From AP-15 sp963703745 (lineage in GTDB: Bacteria; Pseudomonadota; Alphaproteobacteria; ATCC43930; CGMCC-115725), in NCBI GenBank assembly GCA_963703745.1, contig CAVPFL010000004.1:868001-932000 (forward strand): a stretch of 64,000 nt of DNA, given 5' to 3'. Both the position numbers and the translations under genes were made by a program. This document shows positions 1-8,879 of the stretch, piece by piece (the stretch's first letter is position 1; every line of letters starts with the position of its first letter). The notes under the pieces were generated by a model. It was not told the DNA's origin. It did not search any database and was given only the letters and a program-made list of their open reading frames with translations.

Positions 1-3000
1 GCGCACCCGGTCTTTGGAGGGCTGCGCGATCTGTCGTCGCTGCCGGCCGATGTGCAAGACTTCGTCCGCCGAGGCGAGCTGCTCGTCATCACCAAATCGA
101 ACCGCCGCGCTACGGTTCACCGCACGGCCCACATGGATGCGATCGGGCTCCGCCGCTTCGCCCCGAGTGGTGAAGTCGTCGGGATCCACCTGTTCCTTGG
201 ACTCTTCACATCGCTTGCATACAGCCGCAACCCACGCTCGATCCCGCTGCTGCGACTCAAGGTTCAACGCATCATCCAACGCGCTGGGCTGCCACCGGCC
301 AGCCATGACGGCAAGGCGTTACAACACATCCTGGACACGTTCCCGCGTGATGAGCTGTTCCAGACCGATGAAGATTGGCTATTCGATACGGTCATCGGCG
401 TCCTCAACCTTCAGGAACGGCAGCGCATCGCGTTGTTCATTCGCCGCGACCCGCTCGAGCGCTTCGCCTCCTGCCTCGTCTATTTGCCGCGAGAACGCTA
501 CGACACGGCGCTGCGAGAACGCTTCTCGGCGATCCTAGAGGAGGCGTTCGCCGGACAGCTCTCGAATTTCTACACTCACTTCGACGAATCCCCGCTGGCG
601 CGCATCCAATTCATCATTCGCACAACCCGGGGTCATGTACCGCCAGTCGACGCGACAGAGCTTGAGAAGCGACTTGCGGAGGCCGGGCGGAGCTGGTCGG
701 ACCGGCTTGAGGAGGCGGCGACGGCAGCCTTTGGCGAAGAGGAGGCGCGAGCTCGGCTCCGCCACCTACGGCCCTTCCCGATCACTTATCAATCTCGAAC
801 TGCGACAGAACAGGCGATCCTTGATCTGCCTCGTGTCGAGACGGTTTTGGCTGGTTCGCCGCTCGAAGTATCGCTCCACCCCGCTGCCGATGGCGGGTTA
901 CCCGGATTGCGGATTTATCGCGCCAAAGAACCGGTTGTCCTTTCGGACGTGCTACCGATTTTGGAGAACCTCGGCCTGCGCGTCGTCGCGGAGGAGCCGT
1001 TTCGCATCGACGATATCGACGGGGCTGCGGCGTGGGTAGACGAATTCCAGCTCGGCGGGGTGTCGTTGCTGAGCACTGTATCTCCCGCAGTCAGGGCGCG
1101 CTTTGAGGAGGCGCTCGTGGCGGTATGGGCGAGCCGGGTCGAGAACGACGGGTTCAATCGCCTTGTATTGGCTGCCGGCTTGTCGGCCCGCCAAATCACG
1201 GTTCTGCGTCTCTACGCCAAAGTACTGCGGCAAGCCGGAGTCGCCTTTAGCCAAGCCTATATGGAAGACGCGCTAAGCGGACACCCGGAGATTGCCCGCC
1301 GCCTCGTCCAGCTGTTCGAGATCCGCTTTGATCCGGCCCGCGCGGCAGGCGCCTCGCTTGCTGCCATAGCAGAGATCCAGGCGATAGATCATGCCCTCGA
1401 CGCTGTGGAGAGCCTCGACGAGGATCGTATCCTACGCAACTATCTAGCGCTCGTGCTCAAGACGGTACGCACGAATTACTATCAGAAACTGCCGTCGGGC
1501 GAGGCCAAACCCTATCTCGCCGTCAAGCTCGCGAGCAGCGAAATCGACCTGATGCCGCTGCCCCGACCGCTTTACGAGATCTTCATCTACAGCCCGCGCG
1601 TCGAGGCAGTGCATATGCGGGCCGGCAAGGTCGCCCGGGGCGGGATCCGCTGGTCCGACCGGAAAGAGGATTTCTATACCGAGATCCTCGGGTTGATGAA
1701 AGCGCAGACGGTCAAGAATGCCGTGATCGTCCCGGTCGGATCAAAGGGCGGGTTCGTCATAAAGCAGCCGCCAGGGTCAACCGACAAGCTCGGGGCCGAA
1801 GCGGTCGAGTGTTACAAGACGATGATCCGCGGCCTCTTGGACCTGACCGACAACATCGTACCGGAGCCTCCGACCGAGCACCGGATCGTGTCGCCGCCGG
1901 ATGTCGTCCGCCATGACGGCGACGACCCATATCTCGTGGTCGCTGCCGACAAGGGGACCGCGACGTTCTCCGACTTCGCCAACGCGATTTCAGAGGAGTA
2001 CGGGTTCTGGCTCGGCGACGCATTCGCGTCCGGCGGTTCGGCGGGATACGATCACAAAGCGATGGGCATCACCGCTCGCGGCGCCTGGGAGCTGGTCAAG
2101 CGCCACTTCCGCGAGCTTGGGCGCGACATCGAGAAAAGCGACTTGACCGTCATCGGCGTCGGCGACATGTCCGGCGACGTCTTCGGCAACGGCATGCTGA
2201 TGTCGCACCATCTGAAGCTGCTCGGCGCCTTTAATCATCTTCACATCTTTGTCGATCCCACCCCCGACCCCGAGAAGAGCTTTGCCGAGCGGCAGCGCCT
2301 GTTTCGCCTGCCCCGTTCGAGCTGGAGCGATTACGACCGCGCGCTGATCTCGGCGGGCGGTGGCGTCTTCGATCGCAGAGCCAAGTCGATCGACATCAGC
2401 CCAGAGATGAAAGGTGCCTTCGACATCGAAGCGGATCGCCTGACACCTGCCGAGCTGATCCGCAAACTGCTGACCGCATCGGTCGACCTGTTGTGGTTCG
2501 GCGGGATCGGGACCTTTATCAAAGCGCCGGACGAGAGCCATTCGGAAGTCGGCGATCGCGCCAATGATGCGCTGCGCGTCAACGGCAACGAAATCCGGGC
2601 GAAGGTGGTCGGCGAGGGCGCGAACCTCGCGGTCACCGAGCGGGGGCGGGTTACCTTCGCGCTCGCCGGCGGTCGTATCAATACCGACGCGATCGATAAT
2701 TCGGCCGGGGTCGACATGTCCGACCACGAAGTGAACATCAAAATTCTGATCGATCGCGCAATCGCTTCTGGTGCGCTTCCGGCAACCGAACGCGAGCCGC
2801 TGCTCGCCGCCATGGCGAGGGACGTCGCCGCGATGGTGCTGCGCGACAACTACCTGCAAGGCGAAGCCTTGTCGGTAGCCGAGGCGCGCGGCGTTGCCGC
2901 ACTCGACCGCCAGGTTCGGCTAATTCGCGATCTCGAGCGGTCCGGAAGGCTCAACCGCGCGCTCGAGTTCCTGCCGGACGACGAGACCCTAGCCGAGCGG

Positions 3001-4026
3001 GTGACGCAGCGTCGCGGACTCTTTCGTCCAGAACTATCCGTATTGCTCGCCTATGCCAAGATGTCGGTCTACGGCGAGCTGTTGGCGTCCGATCTGCCGG
3101 ACGCGCCAGAGCTCGCCGACGAGCTGCGTCACTATTTCCCGGGCGCGGTGCGTGACCGTCTCAGTGCCCAGATCCTGGCCCATCCGCTGCGTCGCGAAAT
3201 CACTGCCACCGTTGTCACGAACGATCTCGTCAACCGCGCCGGTATCACCTTCATCAGCGAGATGCGGTCGAGGACCGGGCGCAGCACGCCTGAGGTGACG
3301 CGCGCCTACACCATCTTGCGCGAGGTTTTCGATCTGAGGACGCTTTGGACCGAGATCAAGGCGCTCGACAACAAGCTCGCCGCCCAGGTGCAGATCGAGA
3401 TGCTGCTCGAAATCTGCGGGTTGGTCGAACACGCTGCGGCTTGGCTATTGCGTCGCAGACAACTCGAACTCGGCCGCGAGATCGCCAGACTAACGCCTGG
3501 CGCTCGTGGCATCGCTGCATCCCTGGTCGAGCTGTTGCCGGCACCCGATCGCGGCGTTTTTACTGAGCGCAACCGGCGCCAACGTGAAGCTGGTGTGCCC
3601 GAGGGTCTGGCCGAGCGGATCGCCGGATTGGGTTTTTTGGCTTCGGCCCTCGAAATTACCGAACTCGCGGAACGCACCGCGCAACCCCTCGATCGCACCG
3701 CACGGGTGTATTATGGAGCGGGCGCTCGCTTCGAGCTCAGCGAGATGCGCGCTATCGCCCGCCGACTACCATCCGAATCCTCCTGGCAGAAGCTGGCGAT
3801 CGAGGAGACCGTCGACGACCTGTTCGCCATCCAGGCCGATATTGCCGCACGCATATTGGCGAGCGAGCATGTGATGAGTGCGGATCCCCTCGCCGCCTGG
3901 GTTGCCAGCCGCGCAGCGGCGCTGGCTCAGGCCGACGCTATGCTGCGGGAGCTGCGGGCCGCTGCTACTCCTGATCTGGCGATGCTGGTCGTTGCCAGCC
4001 GCCGGTTGCGGCAGGCCATGGGTTAG
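1..4026 (+). CDS. NAD-specific glutamate dehydrogenase, large (about 180 kDa) class, 5' end outside window
   Basis: Catabolic enzyme that oxidatively deaminates glutamate to 2-oxoglutarate with NAD+. The frame is open from base 1, so the start lies upstream; 1341 residues are visible against about 1600 in the family, so roughly the first 250 residues of the N-terminal regulatory region are missing. The catalytic core is plain: the motif PVGSKGGFV with the active-site lysine near visible residue 582, GVGDMSGDVFGNGM in the nucleotide-binding region near 720, and GEGANLAVTERGR near 870. The first internal GTG (52) is not the start. The gene ends in TAG at 4024-4026 and converges on the aldo/keto reductase. 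Family assignment is firm. Confidence 0.95.
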   Translation, partial: AHPVFGGLRDLSSLPADVQDFVRRGELLVITKSNRRATVHRTAHMDAIGLRRFAPSGEVVGIHLFLGLFTSLAYSRNPRSIPLLRLKVQRIIQRAGLPPASHDGKALQHILDTFPRDELFQTDEDWLFDTVIGVLNLQERQRIALFIRRDPLERFASCLVYLPRERYDTALRERFSAILEEAFAGQLSNFYTHFDESPLARIQFIIRTTRGHVPPVDATELEKRLAEAGRSWSDRLEEAATAAFGEEEARARLRHLRPFPITYQSRTATEQAILDLPRVETVLAGSPLEVSLHPAADGGLPGLRIYRAKEPVVLSDVLPILENLGLRVVAEEPFRIDDIDGAAAWVDEFQLGGVSLLSTVSPAVRARFEEALVAVWASRVENDGFNRLVLAAGLSARQITVLRLYAKVLRQAGVAFSQAYMEDALSGHPEIARRLVQLFEIRFDPARAAGASLAAIAEIQAIDHALDAVESLDEDRILRNYLALVLKTVRTNYYQKLPSGEAKPYLAVKLASSEIDLMPLPRPLYEIFIYSPRVEAVHMRAGKVARGGIRWSDRKEDFYTEILGLMKAQTVKNAVIVPVGSKGGFVIKQPPGSTDKLGAEAVECYKTMIRGLLDLTDNIVPEPPTEHRIVSPPDVVRHDGDDPYLVVAADKGTATFSDFANAISEEYGFWLGDAFASGGSAGYDHKAMGITARGAWELVKRHFRELGRDIEKSDLTVIGVGDMSGDVFGNGMLMSHHLKLLGAFNHLHIFVDPTPDPEKSFAERQRLFRLPRSSWSDYDRALISAGGGVFDRRAKSIDISPEMKGAFDIEADRLTPAELIRKLLTASVDLLWFGGIGTFIKAPDESHSEVGDRANDALRVNGNEIRAKVVGEGANLAVTERGRVTFALAGGRINTDAIDNSAGVDMSDHEVNIKILIDRAIASGALPATEREPLLAAMARDVAAMVLRDNYLQGEALSVAEARGVAALDRQVRLIRDLERSGRLNRALEFLPDDETLAERVTQRRGLFRPELSVLLAYAKMSVYGELLASDLPDAPELADELRHYFPGAVRDRLSAQILAHPLRREITATVVTNDLVNRAGITFISEMRSRTGRSTPEVTRAYTILREVFDLRTLWTEIKALDNKLAAQVQIEMLLEICGLVEHAAAWLLRRRQLELGREIARLTPGARGIAASLVELLPAPDRGVFTERNRRQREAGVPEGLAERIAGLGFLASALEITELAERTAQPLDRTARVYYGAGARFELSEMRAIARRLPSESSWQKLAIEETVDDLFAIQADIAARILASEHVMSADPLAAWVASRAAALAQADAMLRELRAAATPDLAMLVVASRRLRQAMG

Positions 4027-4222
4027 TTTTCCCTGTCGGATGGGAAAACGCAGCGAAAATATCCGACCTTGCCGGGCTCGTTGCCGAGAAGTCGTTCTGC
4101 CGCGAGGCAGTACGAGTATCCCGCGTGCCCGAACCGGCTCGCCGGCAGGGGAATTGTTTCCCTGCCAACGACCCCGGCGGGGAATTGCTCGTCGGTCCGG
4201 TCGCAGGCCCAGTTGTGGCGGC
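4027..4222. terminator. Convergent intergenic region with two stem-loops
   Basis: This 196-bp gap separates two convergent genes. Directly after the glutamate dehydrogenase stop, TTTTCCC (4027-4033) can pair with GGGAAAA (4042-4048). A stronger hairpin lies at 4144-4166, where GGCAGGGGAA pairs with TTTCCCTGCC with one mismatch and a three-base loop. Neither has a clean T-tract, so use as bidirectional terminators is inferred. Confidence 0.35.
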
Positions 4223-5167
4223 TCAGTGCAGGGCCTCGAAGAACGCGACCATCCTTTGTCGCTGCGCTGCTTCGGGCAGACGCCCTTTGCCGGCCCCGAG
4301 GTTGTCCGCCATATGCTCGGCATTGCTGGTTCCGGGGATCACTACGGTCACCGCCTCGTTGCCGAGGAGATATTTGAGGAAGAACTGTGCCCAGCTCGTC
4401 GCGTCGAAGTCGCTCGCCCATTCGGGCAGCTTTTGCCCGCGCACCGCGCCGAAGAGCCGATTGCGGGCGAACGGCAGGTCGGTCAGCACCGCAGCACCGA
4501 CTTCGGCCGCGGCCGGGATCACCCGCTGCTCGGCCGCCCGATCGGCGAGCGAGTAATTGACCTGCAGAAAGTCCGGTTTCTGGCGCCGAACCACCGCTTC
4601 GACGGCGTCGAAGTCACCGCCGAAGGAGGTGGTGATGCCGATATACCGGCAGAAACCTTGCGACTTCCATTCACGCAATATCGCCAAATCTTGGTTTGGA
4701 TCGGCGACATTGTGGAGCTGCATCAAATCGACCCGGTCGGTGCGAAGCCGCCGCAAGGAGGCGTGCAGCTGAGCCGCGCCGGTGTTGCGGTCATAGTCTT
4801 CGAGCTTGGTCGCGAGAAACACCCGACTTCTCAGTTCGGTAGCGATGAGGACGTCGCCGACAACGCTTTCTGCGTTTCCGTAGGAGGGCGCGGTATCGAT
4901 CAATTTGCCGCCGCCTGCCACCAGCTTTTTCACCACTTCGGCGCATGCCTGCCGGCGCGCGGGATCGTCGCCGACCTCGAAGACCTGCGAGGTGCCGAGG
5001 CCGACCACCGGCAGGCTCTCGCCCGAATGCGGGATCGGACGCGTGATCAAACCCGATCTACCGGTTTGCGCTTCGCCCCGAGCGGGCAACCAGGCCGATG
5101 CGGCGAGCCCCACCCCGAGCGTCAGTATGCGGCGGCGGGAGGACATCAAATGCATTTGATGCCTCAT
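4223..5167 (-). CDS. Aldo/keto reductase with Tat-type signal
   Basis: NAD(P)H-dependent reductase of the aldo/keto reductase superfamily, 314 residues. Active-site elements are visible: LIDTAPSYGNAE supplies the Asp and Tyr, ATKLED the Lys and MQLHN the His. The N-terminus has a twin-arginine signature (SSRRRILTLG at about residues 9-18) followed by a hydrophobic stretch and AxA-like site, so export by Tat is likely; this is found in a subgroup of this family. The start ATG at 5167 overlaps the TGA of the upstream flavoprotein gene (ATGA) and has a GAAGGGG ribosome site, so the two are translationally coupled. Substrate unknown. Confidence 0.85.
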   Translation of the reverse strand: MRHQMHLMSSRRRILTLGVGLAASAWLPARGEAQTGRSGLITRPIPHSGESLPVVGLGTSQVFEVGDDPARRQACAEVVKKLVAGGGKLIDTAPSYGNAESVVGDVLIATELRSRVFLATKLEDYDRNTGAAQLHASLRRLRTDRVDLMQLHNVADPNQDLAILREWKSQGFCRYIGITTSFGGDFDAVEAVVRRQKPDFLQVNYSLADRAAEQRVIPAAAEVGAAVLTDLPFARNRLFGAVRGQKLPEWASDFDATSWAQFFLKYLLGNEAVTVVIPGTSNAEHMADNLGAGKGRLPEAAQRQRMVAFFEALH

Positions 5168-6662
5168 TGCCCCTTCGCTCGCCCAGCCGCGTTTCTTCCG
5201 GCGAGGCGACCGAAAACAGCACCTGCCATCAACCCGGTGCCGCTCGCGTAATTGTGGTAGTAAAGCCCGCCGACGATCTCGCCGGCGGCCCAGAGGCCTG
5301 GGATCGAGCGGCCGGTCGTATCCTCGACCTCTGTGTCGTTGGTAATCTTGAGCCCGCCAAAGGTGAAGGTGATGCCGGTCGTCACCGCATAGGCCTCGAA
5401 GGGCGGCTGATCGAGGCGCTGGGCCCAATTGGTCTTGTCGATCACCAGGCCGCTGGTCGCGAGCCCGTCGCGGACGTTGGGGTTGAACGACACGGCGGGC
5501 CGCGGCGCCGCATTGAAGGCCCGGACCGTCTCGAGAAACCGGCGCGCATCGACACCTTCGAGCTTGCCGGTCAAGTCCTCGAAGCTATCGGCCTTCTCTT
5601 TGGTGATGCGCGGGATGCGGTATTCCTCGCGTAACAGATGGACGACTTTCTGGTCGAAGATCTGCCAGGCGAACATGCTGGGCTGGTTCAGGATCTCGCC
5701 GCCGTATTTGGCGTAAGTGTAACTGTGGAAATCGAGCCCTCGTCGAGAAACCGCTCGCCACGGGCATTGACGACAATGCCGAACGGATAATTGTGCTTTT
5801 GAAAGCGGTCGCCGACATCGAGGTCGCCAAAGGGCGGGGCGTTCAAATCCCAGGCGACGGCGTGGGCGCCCGACCAGTGTCCGGCGACCGCCGCACCGAG
5901 ATCGAGCGCCATCTTCAGCCCTTGCCCGGTGTTGAAGCGGGAGCCGCGCACCTTGGCGAGGTCCCAGTTCGGCCCGAGATAACGCGCTCGCATCTCGGCA
6001 TTGGCCTCGAAACCGCCGCAGGCGAGGATTACCGCCTTGGCGCGCAGGTCACGGATACGGCCCCGGTGACGCACCCGCACTCCCTCGACGCCGCTGTCGC
6101 CCTGCAGCAAGCCAATCGCCGGCGTCTCGTAGAGGACCGTAATGCCGTCGCGCGCAGCGCGCCCATGCAAGGACTTCATCAGCTCCTTGCCGCCGCCCCA
6201 GATGTGGCAGGCGAGCCCACCCCAGAACTTGAACTTGCCGTCGACCCGAAAGGCTTGGCGACCGAGCCCGAGCTGAAACCGCACTCCCTTCTCGCGCATC
6301 CACACTGCGGTCTCGAAGCTCCGCCGGATCAGGATCTCGGTCAGGTCGGGGTCGCAGCGATATTGGGTCAGCCGGCCCATATCGTCGAAATATTCTTCCT
6401 CGGTATAGGTCCCGAAATCGACGTCCCTGAGCTCGGTCTCGTTCATGTCGGGGATCAGGCGCGCGAGGTCCGCCGCACCGTGATAGACGACGCGGAAGGC
6501 GCCGCCGGTGAAGCAGGAGTTGCCGCCGCGCGCCTCTTCGGGGGCGATCTCGAGCATCAGCACCTCCGCACCCGCTTCGCGCGCCGAGAGTGCCGCACAG
6601 GTCGCGGCGTTGCCGGCCCCGACCACGATCACGTCGAACTTTTCGCCGCCGGCGATGTCCAT
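5164..6662 (-). pseudogene. tcuA: FAD-dependent tricarballylate dehydrogenase-like protein, frameshifted
   Basis: FAD-binding fumarate-reductase-fold dehydrogenase. The first part (5688-6662) starts with the dinucleotide fold VIVVGAGNAATCAALSA and runs to ARGERFLDEG; the second (5164-5676 and just upstream) continues in another frame with DFHSYTYAKYGG and FAWQIFDQKV and ends with the C-terminal FAD motif GLWAAGEIVGGLYYHNY. The junction is at 5734-5736, where the sequence needs one more base to read through; total length 1499 bp fits a 1-bp loss from a 500-codon gene. TcuA oxidises tricarballylate to cis-aconitate; that substrate is family knowledge and may differ here. Either a recent pseudogene or a sequencing error. 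Confidence 0.8.
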
Positions 6663-6780
6663 GGTTCGATCCTCTCCGTCTTCAATCCCGACGGCCTCAT
6701 CCCGTCTGGCCGCTTGGGCTCGGCAGTACTATTCTGACGCGCTCGCACCGAGTAGGCGACCCCCATGGGAGACGACCCTT

Positions 6781-7323
6781 ATGCCGCGGCTCGATGAAAC
6801 CCGTCTTTTCCTGCCCGTCAACATCGCGCTGCTGACGGTTTCCGACAGCCGCAACGCGGCGCAGGACCGTTCTGGCAATACGCTTGCCGATCTCGCCACG
6901 ACCGCCGGCCACCACATCGCCGCGCGCCGCATCGTCCGCGACGAGCAAGACGAGATCGTCGTTCAGCTGAGGGCGTGGATCGCCGATCCCACGGTCGACG
7001 TCGTAATCTCGACCGGCGGCACAGGGGTCACTGGGCGCGATGTGACACCGGAGGCCTTCCACAGTGTGTACGAGAAGGAAATCGCCGGGTTTGGCGAGCT
7101 CTTCCGCTGGCTCAGCTATGACAAGGTCGGGACCTCGACTATCCAGAGCCGGGCGACGGCCGGGGTCGCCGGCGGCACCTACCTCTTCGCGCTGCCGGGG
7201 TCGCCGAGCGCCTGCCGCGACGCCTGGGAGGGCATCCTCGTGCACCAGCTCGACAACCGCTTCCGCCCGTGCAATTTCGTTGAGCTGATGCCTCGGTTGC
7301 AGGAGCACCTGAAGACCAAATAA
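6781..7323 (+). CDS. moaB: Molybdenum cofactor biosynthesis protein MoaB
   Basis: Member of the MoaB/Mog molybdopterin-binding family, 180 residues, acting in the molybdopterin adenylylation step of Moco biosynthesis. The family signature STGGTGVTGRDVTPEAF lies at about residues 77-93, and ALPGSPSAC towards the end matches the conserved GSP loop. A longer frame runs upstream to 6508, but ATG 6781 with a GGGAG site about 10 bases before it and the usual family length decide the start. It is divergent from the flavoprotein gene. Several flavin and Fe-S enzymes but no molybdoenzyme are seen nearby. Confidence 0.92.
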   Translation: MPRLDETRLFLPVNIALLTVSDSRNAAQDRSGNTLADLATTAGHHIAARRIVRDEQDEIVVQLRAWIADPTVDVVISTGGTGVTGRDVTPEAFHSVYEKEIAGFGELFRWLSYDKVGTSTIQSRATAGVAGGTYLFALPGSPSACRDAWEGILVHQLDNRFRPCNFVELMPRLQEHLKTK

Positions 7324-7434
7324 AACAGAACGCTTTAACGCAGAGGTGGCAGAGGAGACGCAGGGGACGCAGCCGCTTCAGAATCTCGGCGTACTCCGCG
7401 CTCCCGCGGCGACCTCCGCGGTGAAGGTTTGATT
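7324..7434. repeat. Intergenic GCAGAGG/CCTCCGCGG-type repeat
   Basis: The gap between moaB and the next gene is filled by a short-period repeat-like sequence. It has several close variants of GCAGAGG on one side (7340-7370) and a C/G-rich complement-like half ending in CCTCCGCGGTGAAGG (7416-7430). Sequences of this style recur between genes in many soil proteobacteria. It has no coding potential and may mark the shared 3' region of two convergent genes. Confidence 0.4.
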
Positions 7435-8034
7435 TCAGAAGCCGCGACGCAGCATGAGCCGGCGGTAGGCGTCGCCGTCGTCGACGTCTTCGAGCCGGTC
7501 GACAAAGCCGACCGAAGTCGTGTGGGGCAGCCCGGCGAGCGTGTCGGTCAGCGCATAAGGACCCGACCATCGCACCCGTTCGAAAAGCAGCGGCAGACGC
7601 GGCGAGCGGCGGGCGCCGACGAGCCAGAACCCGCCATCCTCCGCGGGGCCGAAGACCAGATCGTGGCCGCCGAGCAAGCGGAAGGCGGCGGCGACGTGCC
7701 GGGCGCCGAGCGCGGGGATGTCGCCGCCGACGAGCACCGCCGGACCCGGCGGGTTGGTTGCGAGCGCGCGGCGCATGCGAATGCCCAAATCGCCACGGCC
7801 TTGGCCGCTGACCGCGATACCCCGGCGCCAGTGCCAGGCATGACGGCGTGCCGTATCGGGTGTCACCGCGATGCGCAGGCGCCAGCGCCGGTCCGCGGCA
7901 AGCCGGCGCAGCAAAAGTGCAATCATCAGGCGCTCGAAGCGCACCGTCGCGACATCGCCGATCACCCGCGCGAGCCGGCGCTTGCCACGGCCCAGCTGGG
8001 GTGCGCGCACAAACAGCACGAGGTGACGGCGCAT
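7435..8034 (-). CDS. TIGR04282/DUF2064 family glycosyltransferase-like protein
   Basis: Small GT-A-fold protein of 199 residues related to CofC and sugar nucleotidyltransferases. Visible motifs are LVLFVRAPQLGRGKRRLA at the N-terminus, LVGGDIPAL in the middle, and LVFGPAEDGGFWLVG. The ATG at 8034 overlaps the TGA of the upstream glycosyltransferase gene (TGATG), so the pair is co-translated. The two families (TIGR04282 and TIGR04283) commonly occur in tandem and were named from arsenosugar loci; no arsenic gene is present here, so that role is not supported by context. Confidence 0.85.
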   Translation of the reverse strand: MRRHLVLFVRAPQLGRGKRRLARVIGDVATVRFERLMIALLLRRLAADRRWRLRIAVTPDTARRHAWHWRRGIAVSGQGRGDLGIRMRRALATNPPGPAVLVGGDIPALGARHVAAAFRLLGGHDLVFGPAEDGGFWLVGARRSPRLPLLFERVRWSGPYALTDTLAGLPHTTSVGFVDRLEDVDDGDAYRRLMLRRGF

Positions 8035-8867
8035 CAGCCGTACAGCCGGACGATGCGCGCAGGCGGCATGCCCGCAAAATAGAGCGAGAGGCACAAGAGG
8101 TTGCGCAACGGCCGGCGCACATAGCCGTCGCGCCGATAGCGTCGCGCCGAGGCGAGGCAGCGCGCTCCGATACGGGAGAGGCGGCGCCGGCCGAGCCGGC
8201 GCACGAAATCGACATCCTCCATCAACGGTAGTGGCGCAAAGCCTCCGACATAGTCGTACAGCGTGCGTGCGATCAAAAGCCCCTGATCGCCATAGGGAAG
8301 CGCCAGGACCCGGCAGCGCCAGGCCACAATACGTTCCAGCCGGCGGGCTGCGGGCGCCGGATCGTCGAGCGCTAAATCAAAGTAGCCGGCGCAGCTCTCT
8401 GCTTCCGGTGCCGTGAGAAACGCGCCCACCGCACTTTCCCAACCGGGCTCGGGGCGGCAATCGGCATGCAGGAATAGGAGCCAGCCACTCGCAGCCGCGG
8501 CCGCACCGGCGGCAAGCTGGCTGCCGCGCCCGCGCACTGCGGCAACGACCCGCGCGCCTGCAGAGCGAGCAAAGGGGACGGTTTTGTCGGACGACCCGCC
8601 ATCGGCGACGACCACCTCGTTGACGATCGCCGACCCACACAGCGTGGCAAATGTCTCGGGCAACGTTCCCGCGGCATTCAATGTCGGCACGACGACCGAA
8701 ATGAGCCCCTCACCCCTGCCCTCTCCCCGCAAGCGGGGTGAGGGGGTTATTTGAATCCCCTCGCCCCGCGCCGGCGGGGAGAGGGAGGGACCCGCGTCAG
8801 CGGGAGGGTGAGGGGCAGGTCGCGTTATCAACGGAGTTGGGTAAAATCGTTCTTGTAATGTTCCCAT
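8034..8867 (-). CDS. TIGR04283 family glycosyltransferase (GT2)
   Basis: GT-A glycosyltransferase of family 2. The core begins ISVVVPTLNAAGTLPETFA (codon at 8702), followed by VVADGGSSDKTV and the metal-binding region FLHADCRPEPGW, ending LYFAGMPPARIVRLYG. Core length is about 222 residues, normal for the family. The start is uncertain: the codon where homologues begin is ATT, and the frame upstream runs through a GC-rich intergenic repeat that translates as PSPRLRGEGRGEG. The first good ATG upstream is at 8867 and is used here. Repeat insertion may have replaced the original start. Confidence 0.8.
   Translation of the reverse strand: MGTLQERFYPTPLITRPAPHPPADAGPSLSPPARGEGIQITPSPRLRGEGRGEGLISVVVPTLNAAGTLPETFATLCGSAIVNEVVVADGGSSDKTVPFARSAGARVVAAVRGRGSQLAAGAAAAASGWLLFLHADCRPEPGWESAVGAFLTAPEAESCAGYFDLALDDPAPAARRLERIVAWRCRVLALPYGDQGLLIARTLYDYVGGFAPLPLMEDVDFVRRLGRRRLSRIGARCLASARRYRRDGYVRRPLRNLLCLSLYFAGMPPARIVRLYG
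8704..8822. repeat. GC-rich palindromic intergenic repeat (copy 1)
   Basis: Two units with the shape CCCCTCACCC, CCCTCTCCCC, then GAGAGGGAGGGACCCGCG and GCGGGAGGGTGAGGGGCA, each able to fold into a hairpin. A closely related unit lies at 49436-49503. The repeat reaches to the beginning of the TIGR04283 glycosyltransferase reading frame. This is a widespread dispersed element in alpha- and betaproteobacteria; its mobility mechanism is not visible here. Confidence 0.75.
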
Positions 8868-8879
8868 AGTCGCGGCATC

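Noticed and set aside
3878..5251. Long plus-strand frame over the reductase gene
   Set aside because: Antisense to the aldo/keto reductase, which has clear catalytic motifs; the frame has no family features. High-GC sequence makes such frames common.
7435..8867. Arsenosugar biosynthesis locus
   Set aside because: The two glycosyltransferase families carry that label, but no radical SAM ArsS, arsM or arsenic regulator is adjacent. The PA0069 radical SAM protein next door is a different family.
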